A model generated the notes under the pieces. That model worked only from the letters and a program-made list of their open reading frames with translations, was not told the DNA's origin and made no database searches. Below, piece by piece: positions 23,101-35,100 of a stretch of 64,000 nucleotides of DNA. Each line of letters starts with the position of its first letter. Positions within the stretch are counted from its first letter, which is position 1. Source of the DNA: Piscicola geometra (taxonomy: Eukaryota; Annelida; Clitellata; Hirudinida; Piscicolidae); NCBI GenBank assembly GCA_943735955.1, contig OX030961.1, positions 3,660,920-3,724,919 on the forward strand, read 5' to 3'. The position numbers were made by a program, and so were the translations under genes.

Positions 23101-26100
23101 CAGCCTTACTCAGTGCAAATGATAGTCGAAAAGTAAGTCAGTTGTTATGGCGCTGGTTTTTTGCAAGTGTTTTTTTTTCATCGAAGCATCGTCTTTTATT
23201 TGGATGATACACGAGACATGTTAATACTTATAATTCACTCCTATGTAAGACAAACATCCTAAAAATTGTTCTAAATATTTTTGGATTTCAGATACACTCA
23301 CTAATCTGTAAATTTATGTACGATTGATTAATTTATTCCTACAAATAAATTAAAAAAGTTATCTATTCAATCAACGGAATAAATGTTCTACAGACTTGGA
23401 CAAAAACTGCAAAGTTTGGAGCTCAAAGTGGTAGAGTTGAAGGACGGAAGTACTGGCCAAACTCGAAGAGAGGTTTCAGGGCTTGGAAGAGGGATGGATG
23501 GTTTAAGGATGGATGGAAGAGGAATGGATGGCAAAGGGATGGATGGAAGAGGAATGGATGGTTCAGGAAAAGAGATAGAATCTCTGAGAAGTCAAGTAGC
23601 AGAGTGTTTGAAGAGGATACACGTCTTGAAGTTCCAGGATATTCCAGCAGACGCTGAAGAATGCAAAGACATTGACTCGAGACTATTGGTTAATTTACTT
23701 TTGCTTGCTTTTGTAATTATAAATATTTAAAAACTTATTATTTTCAAAACTTTTTAAATTTAATTTGGAGCAAGCTGAATGTGGAATTACCAATAAAATT
23801 CAAAACTACATAAAACCTATGGTTTTAAGCTTCACTATTAAGCCCTAGGCTAAAACCTTTGAAAGTAATCAAGACTAACTACAGGAAACTACAAAGCAAG
23901 TGGTGCATTTGAGAGAGAAGTTGATTGAAATGCAAGGCAGAAGCAAAGAGCCAGAGTTTCAAGCGTTGCAGACGGACTTTGAGTCAATCAAAAGAACGCT
24001 ATCGCAGCTGATGGAAAGGTTAAATTTGTTAATAGAAAATCTTAAAATATAAAGATTTTTTTCGAAAAAGTATTCATTCAGAATTAATGTGATAGGTATC
24101 TTAAAATTGATAAAAGTTTCATAACTTAAGAAAATAAACTTTTTAGACAAGAGATATTAATGAATCTCTTTACGAACAAGAAAGATATAGAAAAATCTCT
24201 GTCAAGAGCAGAGCCTGGAACCTCCAAAGTATTTTTTAGCATTTAAATCTATAAACTCATTGATAAATAATAAAATAAGTTTTTAATAAAAAAGTTTTCA
24301 CCTTTTAATTAAAAAGAATTCTCACTGAATAAAAGACATAGAGGTCAAAAGACCTGCGGTGGTTAAATTACTTAAACCTAATAAACAATTTGAACCTTTA
24401 CCAGAAACTAGAAGGTCTACTCAGAACACATGAGTCCCTCATTCACTCTCTCTCTGCCGTCTTATCCCGTTTGTATGGCAACATTCCTCTAGCCAACCAA
24501 TACCTCCAAACTGTCACTGAAGATCTGGAAATTTTGAAAACAAAAAGTGCATCGGTCGCTAGCAAACTCGAGAGGTTAGTGAATAAACAAACTCAAGACC
24601 TTGACCTTGACACTATGAAGTTTTGATGGCCGCATATAACCGTTTTAGTTATAGTTCAAAAAACCTATTTATAATTATAAATTAGATATATATGAATGCA
24701 TTCATTTACTAAATATTAAAAAAAGTAAACACATTTCCAATAATTTTCAGATCTTCAGCAGTCAAGCCACAGTCTTCTGCTTTTGGTTTCAAATCTCCAG
24801 AAACAGAAGAAACTTCAGACTTCCAGATGAGATCCGCCAGAGAACTTCGAGGCATTCCTGCAGAAAACTCCAGATCCATCGTGACCCACCATCAGCCAAC
24901 CTCCTCCACCAGCACTCAAGACCTTGGGTTGTACAAGGAGATGGGTGAATATGAAGATGTATCGAACGAGCCATTAGAAGAACACATGCAATCGGAGGAT
25001 GTTGAGGAAACAGTTCAACCGCTGATCAATGGCGAAGAAAAAATCTCCAAGCACTCCAAGCAAGAGTTTCACAGCAGAAGAACCAACACGGGATTCGAAT
25101 CAATCTCAACACACCAGAAAAACTTGTCTTCACTCACTTCTACAAAGACCTCAGCTTTTTCCGGAAAGTTTCATTTTCCATTGTCCTTCAAAATGGCAGA
25201 GAATTTCAATTTATTGAATTATGTCGAAGGCTCATTTATTCATCCGGAGTCGAATGAAAAGTTGAGTTTGAAGGAGGCAGTGGTGGCAGACCTGGTCGAG
25301 ACCGATGCCTGCACCTTCCGCTGTCCCACCAACGACAGACTCTTCTCGTTGAAGGACGCCTTCAAGATGAAACTCCTCACCGAAAACGGATTCTTTGAGA
25401 GCCTGGACGAATGCACCTGTTTCAAAGACTTGGTCGATAAAAAGTTCATCACTTTAGCTTCTAAGAAAATAGAAGTGAAAGATAAAGTGATCGAAGAGGA
25501 GGAGGAAGAAGAAGTGGAGAGTTTTCAAGCAGTTTCTGCGGTTGATTCAAGTAGGATTTATGCAGTAGTTTCGGTCATCGACCCTGAAAGCAAGCGTAGC
25601 ATTGACGCTTTCACCGCTGTCCAAAGAGGAGTCCTGGATCAAGCAAACGCCAGCTACAACGTGCTTGAGGCTCCAGGAAAACTTGTTCAAATACCCATTG
25701 GGAGGGCCATCGACATGGGTCTGGTGCAGGTGGACGAGAGTTACGTGTGTCAAGAGCGAGACGAAGGAAAGCTCATCCATGAAACAAAAACCTTCAACAT
25801 AGAAGGCATGCTGGATCCGATCAACAAACAACAGATTTCTCTGGCCGAAGCCATAAGGCAGGGTTGCATTGACCAAAGCAAAGGAACCTTCTACAATGCT
25901 GTCACCAGAAAGAACATTCCCCTCATCGAGGCTATCAGTCTGGGTCACGTGTTGGCCACTGTTATTTCCTCTGACCAGAATGCCGATCCTTACACTTCAA
26001 GCAAAATCATGATGCAGAAAGAAGTTGCCTTCGTTATTAAGAGCATTGTCGATCCTGAAACAGGCGAGGAGATGTCAATTTCAGAAGCAGTCAAGTGTGG

Positions 26101-29100
26101 AATTTTCGATTGCACGAAAGGCGAGTTTAAGAACAAAAAGACAGGAAAGGTTTACAGTTTGAATGAAGCAGTAGATTTGAATTTCATCAAAATCCAAGAA
26201 GGCAGACCTGAATCTCGAGAGGCTACCAGGCAAGAAAAAGTCAGCAGTCTGCATATAGATGATGAGATGGACGCCAGAGAAGAAATGGCTCGTGAAGAAA
26301 TCACAGAAGAACGGAGGACCTTCCAGATTACCAAGGTGAAGGACGCACAAGCGAACGTCTTTGTCAGCTTCATGGACGCTCTCTACAGCGGGCTGATCGA
26401 CGAGGAGAAGGGCATGTACGTGAACAACCTCACAGGCCAGAGACTCACCATCCCAGAGGCTCTGGAGAAAGGATTCATCGTTGGAGTGCAGCAGTCTGTC
26501 GACCATACCGAGCTCTTCAGAAGTGATGTGGTTGCACGCAGAAAAGACGAAATTCTGTCTGTGTACAACCCCATCAGCAAAGCCGATATAACAGCAAACG
26601 AAGCAATCAACATGGGATTGATAACAAAGGACTTGAAACGTTACTTCAACCCGATTGATAACACCTACATGTATTTTGATGAGGCTGTCAAGAAAGATTT
26701 TATTCGACTTAAAGAGACAACGCGATCGAAAAAAGACTCGGCGAGAGAAGCTGAAGCGAATGAAGTTACAAGCAAGACACGAATCAGCATTGACTGGAGC
26801 GGAGGGAAAGTAATCAACAAAGATAACCAGCAGTCAATTCCGTTGAAAGAAGCCTTGAAACATGGCTTGATCGAAGAAAGTGTAGCGTCTGTTTTGAGAA
26901 TGAAGAACCCGGATGAAGCAGAAAAAGTGTTGGAAGAAGAAGGAGATAAAAGAAAGGATGACGAAGGCACTAAAGTGAAGATGGTCATTGAGTTCAAGTT
27001 CTTGCGGGATTCATCTGGAAGGATCATCATCAAAGAGCAGGGTGAAAGTGCAGCAGGCAGAAATGTGTACGGGAGCTTCAAATCTTCAAGCGGAATGTCC
27101 TTTTACGACTCTGTCAGACTGGGCCTCTTCAGCATGCAGAGGGGCTTCTACTACGACCCCCACACCAAAAGCAAGTTCACACTTTTCGAGGCAGTCTCGG
27201 CTGGCCTAGTGAACACGCGCCTTCCAGCTTTGGTGGACATCACGAACGGCAAAACGATGTCCTTGAAAGAGATGATTGCTGAGAAATTCTTCGACTCCAC
27301 AACTGGAAAAGTTCTGTCAACGAAGCTTTCTTCTCTGCCATATACTTTGGACCCAGTGTACTTTGGTCTGCACACTCCTAGCATGAACCTAGAAGACGCC
27401 ATCAGGTGCAAGCTGTTTGACGACGATTCAGGCCTTTTCACCGTTCCTTTCACCAATAGAAGTGTTGATCTGGCAACAGCGATCGAGATGGGATATGTAG
27501 CGGGCAAGGCGAATATCGTTTTGAATCCTGTGAACGGAGAAAGACTGTTTCTGGAGAACGCATTGAAGAGTAACGTAATCGATAATAAAAGTGGAAGATT
27601 TGTAGATAGCACTATGGAAAAGAACATAACACTATCAAGAGCTATTTTAATTGGCTTAATTAAGCATGCTTATCTAAACGATTGTTCAATTATAATGGAA
27701 TGCGAAACGGGAGAGCTGTTTCCACTAGAAGACGCCATTGATGGCAAGTATATCGACTTTAATTTTCCTTCAGTCTACGATGCCTTGCTCAAAAAAAGAG
27801 TGCCTTTGAAAATCGCCTTGAACTCAGGACTAATTGATAAACTTCACAAGCAGTACATAAACAGAAAAGATGGCACTGAAACATCGTTGTCAATGGCTTC
27901 GAAACTGGGTCTGGTAACTCTCCCAGGGGCACCGATTCTGGCAAAACCTGAAATAACTTCCAATGATGTGGTTCAAACTCAACTCCACACCGACGTCTCT
28001 ATGAAAAAAGGCGCAAAACTGCAAGAGAGAATAACAGAGACTACTGGCGTGTCCACGCTACCACCATTGGAGTTTCGCAAAAGCACCAACAGAAAGTTCA
28101 AACCACTTTCGAGCAATCCAGTAGAAGTGAACTCTGTGAAAGAAGAAGACAACAAGAAGATTTCAGAGTCTAAGTTCTACGACACAATAACTTCTAATAC
28201 GCCCCTCCAAACAATTGTAAATGAAGACGGAAGTTTTGTTTCGTCCTCAAAAACAGTCAGCAAAGTTAACAAATCACAAGCTAAAGAATCTGTCGAAAAC
28301 GTCGATAACGTTGAGAATAATCGTGTTGAATACGAAGAAAAGAAAGCTGTCCAATACTCGTTCAATAACAATAATCAAAATAAAGACCGAACTAACAAAG
28401 AAGATGTATACGAATCTCATTTTGCACAGACCTTTGAGCCGGTTGAAGTGGAAGAGTTTGAAACAAGGACTACAAGCAGGTTTCTACCAAGACCATCTCC
28501 AAAAAACGAAAGTGAAGAAGTTACTAAAACGATACTTCCGACGTACAGTAACTTTGTAGTTCATCCAGAAACTGGAGAAAAAGTCTCAACAAAAACTGCC
28601 TTGGAACGAGGTCTGATCAAGATCAACTGGGAGACTGGCAACATCATCAACATTTCCGAAAAGACCTTGATGAGTTCAAGAGAGGCTTATGAGAAAGGCT
28701 TCATCGACCTGCACATTAAAGACTTAATCGAAAACAGAGCACAAAATCGCCACATTACTTCTCTGAATAAAATAACTTTAAACGAAGCTTTGAACAACAA
28801 GTTAATTATAATTCCTCTAAGTAAAATAAGAGATCCTTCAACAAACGAAAAAATCACTTTGGAGAATGCAATAGAAAGTAACTTAATAGATATAAACAGA
28901 TCCGTTATAATCGACCCTGCAACTCAAAAGCCTAGATCAGTGAAGGATTTGTTTGACGCCAACGTCTTCGACATCAAAAATGCAGTTTTAAGAAACAGCA
29001 AGAGCGGAAAGAGTTTGTCTCTGGCAGAAATCATCTTTCAAGGGTTTTTGCCAGAAGAGGGTCTTCCAGTAGTAACTGAGCAGTACACTGAAGCAGAGGC

Positions 29101-32100
29101 TGTGGACGAAGGCTTGCTCGATTTTTTCGCCAGAGAATTCACCGAGCCACAGTCAAAAATCGTAATCACTGAGAGACTGGCTAGAGAAATTGGTTACATC
29201 GAAGAAGCTTTCAAGTCAGCCACACTGATAAATGCTTTGAAAGACGGAATTATATCACACGAAACGCTCATTTTCACCCACCCAACAACAAAAGAAAATT
29301 TAAACTTGAAAGATGCTATTCTCAGGGGCTTTATTTCAGTACCGAAAAGAATCGAAGTGTGCAATGACATTGATGCAATACCATTCGAAACAGCTTTTCA
29401 CAAGGGTTACATAGACATTCAAAAGAACATCTTCATCGATCCGATTACCGAAGCTCAAATTGCTTTTGCCACTGCCATCAGAAACGGGTGGATCGTTTTG
29501 CCAACGGACGAAGAAGACACCAGCCAGTTCACAAGGTACTTGGAGTTCAAGGACCTCCCATTGAGCTTTGAAGATGCAGTTATTTCTGGCCTGTACGACG
29601 AAAGCCTTGGTCTCTTCACGAACCCTCACACCAGCAAGAACATCACGCTCGAAGAAGCCTTAGAACTCAACGTGGTGGATCCCAAATCATGCGTCAGAGA
29701 TCCTGCCAGTGGGAAGGTCTTCACCGTTCAAAACGCCATCAACTTGGGTTTCCTTGATCCCATCATCGGAAGATTGATTGATTTTTCTTCCAAAAAGTGT
29801 CTAGACATGAACGAGGCGCTGTACAGAGAGCTGATGATGCCTGCGGGACCTTGTCTCTGGATAGGAATTCCTTTCATTGATTACCTCAAAACTTCAGGCA
29901 AAGTTTCGGTTTTTGACCATCTCGCCGAAAAGTACATACCTTTGCATAAAGCGATTAATCTGCACTTGGTCGATTTGAAGGAGGAATTCTACCTGAACAA
30001 CAAAAACAAAGCAAAGTTACCATTGATGAAAGCCGCTCAAAAAAGATTCATTCTGATTGAGAAGTATGATGTGCAACAAGACGAGATGATCGATTTTAAA
30101 ATAACTCAGGCGCTTGACACTGCGAGGAATAACTGGATCACGCCGAACAACGCGTTAAGAGCTGGCATATTGAACGTTGACGAAAAACTGTATTATGACA
30201 CGAGAGAGAATAAATATTTGACACTTTTAGAAGCACTCAACAGCGGTAAAATATTGGTGGAATCGGTAGATGGCAAAAAGAATAAACTGGAAGTTATTTT
30301 TTTGATGACCAAAGTTTTTGACGCTGCAGAAGACTGTTGGCTGGCCCCATACAAGGCCGAGAAGAAGGGGCTGATTGATATGCAGAATGAAGTGTACTCA
30401 CATTTGATGAGTAATGAAAAGATTTCTCTGTTCGATGCGATGAAGAATGGTCTGATTGAAGCTGAAGAAGTGGACGATCTCGACAAATTGAAGAGTGAAA
30501 CTGTCAAGGCGGTTGACATCAGCCAAGTGCTCGATTATGTGACTGGAGAAAAGTTGACGTTGAACGAAGCGATTGACAGAAAGCTGGTTGACGAATCCGG
30601 CTGTTTCTACATTGACCCCCGAGACGGCAGCAAACTGAGTCTCTACGAAGCATGGCAGAAGGGCTACATAAAGCTAAAGAGTGACGAACTCTTCGCCTTC
30701 AAATCAATGATGATCACGTCGGTTTTGGATCCGAGGACTGGAGAAGAAATCCCAATCTCCGACGCGATGAGGCATCAGATAGTCGACAAGGTGGGTGGAA
30801 AGTACTGGAACATGAAAACAAACACATACATGGACTTGGACTTTGCCATTTCGAAAGGCCTGGTTTTGGTTGAGTCGGCAGAAAAGGCAATCCGCAAAGC
30901 TGCTCGAGTTGAAATAGAAGACCCCTTTGAATCTGAGGCGAAGGTTTTTGTCATCAAGTCAGTGAGGATTCCTGGTTCGGAGGAAGAGTTGGACCCGGTG
31001 GAAGCGGAAAGAAGAGGTTACATCAACAAAGTGAATGGAACGTACATGTACCCACTGACGGGAGAAAAGATATCGATTAAAGACGCCATCGAAAGAAACT
31101 TCGTGCTAGCCTCCGTGGTGGAAGACCCAGACTACGAAGAACTGCAGCAGAACGAAGCGGCGTATGCCATTCTGGAGTCGCACAAGTTGTTCTCAGAAAT
31201 AAGTTCGGTCGTCGATCTGAGGACCGGAGAGAATGTGTCAGTCTTTGAAGGCATCAGGAGGGGCTTGATCGACATGAAAAACAAGTTGTACTTCAACGAA
31301 AAAACCGGAGAGAAGATTCCCATTTACAAAGCCATTCAACAAAATTTGGTCTTGGGTTCAGTCTCTAACGATCAAACGAAATCGACAATAAAGCGAAAAC
31401 TCTACTACTTCAAAGTCTGCTTGCCCACTTGCCCTCAACACTTCCAGAGACCTCCAAGCAACACAGAACACACGAGGTTCGCCGAGATGAAAACAAATAA
31501 CGTTTGTCTTTCCTTGAGAGAAGCCATCTCCAGACAGCTTGTTGACCAGAAGAACAACATTTACCACGATCCTCAAACGGGAGAAAGCTTTCCATTGGAC
31601 GAGGCTATTCAGAAAGGATTCTTGTTTATAGATGATTTTAAGAGCTTCAATGACAACGCCCTTTTTCCAAGCAGTGACTATGAAGAAGCCGTGACAAATA
31701 GACAACCTTTTGACTATAATGATAATTTCAATAAAAATCAAAATGATTATGTGAACACTGAATTGCGTTTTGCTCCCAGCACCGATGGAGTGCCTAAGAG
31801 GCAGGTTAATGGCGATTACGTTTCATCGATCAACAATGACTTCACAACTTTTCAAGAGAATTCTAAGCCTGCGAAGACTGACAGCTTAGACAGGTTATTG
31901 GTTGATTTGGAGCAGGAAACAAGGGTGCAAAGTGGCATGGGTGTGAATGTGGACAGTGGAATTTACAGTCAACCAGTCAAACCCAAGATCGTTTCTCCCA
32001 GTGATTTTAATACCTTCAAGCAGTCTTCCTCTACTTTTCAGCAACAAGGAAAATACGACGAGGTGTAGAAATGTTCATTTAAACAAGTTTCTGCTTCAGA

Positions 32101-35100
32101 TTTCAATGTTTGATTCATTTATACAATGTGGATTGATAACTAGAAATTTATACCCGCTTTTAGCTGTTAATTATTTGGACGTTTTTTCAAAACTAATCAT
32201 CTCATATTTATTGAAATTTGTTAATTATTTGACGGTAAAAGCTTCGAAATTTAGAACTACTTTGTCGCTACTTACTTGACAACTTGTTATCAGTAGTTAT
32301 TTTAATAAACTTTCAACATCTAATCACTGATTTTTCGATTAGAACTAATCAAAAACCTTTACAAAAGCAGACTTTAACGCTTGAGCTAAGTTCTTTTCAA
32401 TGGTGCTTTCAAAATCAGACCTTTCATTTCAGCTAGTTTATTACAGTCTTTTTTCATTAGAAACATTAATTTATTTTCTAAAAGTATCTTTTTTTTGTAG
32501 GTAGTGACTCTGTCTCCTGTTTCCTTTACCCATGAGAGCCAACCAAGCGGTATGATCTTTTCCGAAAAAGAGGTTTCCAAAGACTTTGAATCTTCTTCTC
32601 CTAAAAGTTCTGGTAATGTTCCTTCATCTTATTCGATAACAAAACTCCAGTTAGAAAATATAGAAAAGTCGAATGACGTTAAGCTAGATGAGTCGAAAGT
32701 AATAGAATGGGCAGATATTTTATCAGATTATTCCGAAGAAGAGAAGTTAGTTATTAATGAAAAATCATTTGAAAACAGTATAACAACGCCTAATCAGAGT
32801 TTCGATAAACCTCAGAATGACTTCTTTAAGACTAACGTGAGGGGTTCTTGGGGAGAGCAAGAATTCAGCATGCAGCAATTGGTAGAGCTGGGCTATTACG
32901 ATAAAGAAAACGGCGTGGTTTTTAGTCAAAACAAGCTTTCGAGTATTCCTTTGCTGGAAGCTATTGAGAAAGGGTGGGTGTGCAAAGATTCGGTCGAGTT
33001 GTATGATCCGAGAAGTTCTAAAGTAATGAAGTTGACGGAAGCCTCGGTGAGAGGCATTATTGATTTGGATAATGGAAGTATTGTTGACTCTGGCAAACGA
33101 GTGGTTATTTCTTTCAAAGATTCGGTGAATAAAGCTCTCGAACTTAGAAATAAAAGTCAAAAAGATTCCATGGAAACAATCGAGTGCGTTGATTTATGCA
33201 AGGCTATGGAACGAAAGCTATTCAACTCTAAATTGAAATTATTTGAGTTTTCGCCTGAGATTAAATTAACTTTGGGGGAGGCTATAAACAAGAACTATCT
33301 GAACACGTCAAGCACAATGGTGAAGGACCCCAGCACAAGCCAAAAAGTGCCTTTCGACCTTCTGGTCTCCTTGGGTCTGATCGACTTGGAGATCGCAGTC
33401 ATAAGAGATTCCGAAGGCAAAGAGATTCCGCTCGACACTGCCTACTCCAGCAATGTCGTCTTCACCTCCGATGCACCAAAAGGCCCCTTGTCTCTGATGC
33501 GACTCTTCGAAGACGGCTACTACCACCCAGAACTGAACATGTTTTTTGATTTAGGTTCCAAAAAATACGTCCCTCTAGGAGAAGCCATCGACAAAAACAT
33601 TCTCGATTCCAAATCAGTTCTTTGTTTGAACTTCAGCACGAACGAGGTTTTAGGAATGAATGACGCTTTCAAGAGTGGCCTGCTGAACAGAGCTACCGGC
33701 GTCACCAAGAATGGACTCAAACTCATAGACGCCTATGAACGTAACGACATTTTAACAAAACCTCTTGCAATCACCAAAGCAATAGAATTAAATCTTCTGA
33801 ATGAAACAACGGGAAAATTTTTAGATCCAAGTTACAGAAAGTTTTTCACTCTAGAACAATGTCTAAAAGAAGGTCTCATAAACCCAGAATCGACGATCAT
33901 CAACCCGTCCAATCGAAAGCCAATACTCGTGTCTCAGGCAATCCAGGAAGGTGTCATTGATGGAAGAACAGGCGTCGTCACAAACTCCTCTAGTGGAGAA
34001 ACTCTGACTTTGAAAGAAGTTCATAACTCATCAAAGTTCATGGGCCCAAGTGAACCAAATACTCCCGAAGATGAAGTAAGAAAAAAAGAAATTTCTTCAA
34101 ACGCGCAGATCGCAACTCAAGTAGAAGAAACTAAGACAGAAAAACAAAAATCGCAAAAGTCTTCTAAGTTGAAACTTATTTACAAACCATCAAGCAGTAC
34201 ATTTGTTGACCCAGCAACTGCAGAAGTTATAACACTGGAAGAGGCAATCGAGAGAGAATTCATCGACCCAAAACGCTGTCTCTTGCGCATTCCCGGGGTA
34301 AATGAACTCGTAATGCTCCAGAAACTGATAGAAAACAGCATGGTAGACTTGAAGACTGGAAGCATTTACAACACTCAGCAGAAGATCAGCTATTCATTTC
34401 AAGATGTTTTGCATGAAAAGACTTTACTCAAGATAGTGTACGACGATTACAGCCTGGCTGAAGCGATAGACCTTGAGATTTTCAACCCTGACACTGGTTT
34501 TCTGATCGATCCAAACACCAAGAAACAAATGTCTCTGAAAGAAGCTTTTTCCAAAAACCTCATTTCATCTTCAAAGTCTGTTCTGATTCTTGAGACGCAG
34601 TATTTCAACCTTTTGGAAGCAATAGAGAAAGGCTTCATGGACGAAAGAACGGCAGACATCGTTTTGAAAAATGAAAAAACTTCGTACATTGATGCTTTGC
34701 AAAGTGGAATAGTCCTCGACGCCTACATGCCCTTGAAACTCGGCTTCAAAGAGGCTCTACAGGCTGGCTTATTCGACAAAAAGACAAACACGTTCATTCA
34801 CCCAATCTTCAGAAAAAACATCAACTTAGCAGAAGCATTGGAAAGTGAGTTTTTGGAGCCTGACAAGTGTTTTTTATACTTTCCAGACCTTCAAAAGAAG
34901 ATGTCTCTTTCTGAAGCCTCTAGTCAAGGCCTCTTGTCAAAAGATCTTTCGACCGTTTCTGATCCCACCACTGGCAAGGAGTTCAACGTGATTATCCAGC
35001 TGATGCAGGCAATCCAGCTTGAAAGTCAACCTAAAAGCCTTTCTGATGCAACAGAAACAAATGAAGAAAATACGGATGGAGAGAAAAAAGAAAAAGTTGT

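Noticed and set aside
25240..31741. Many minus-strand open frames of 60-160 codons across exon 15
   Set aside because: Antisense shadows of the plectin-repeat exon, whose codon use leaves the complementary strand open.
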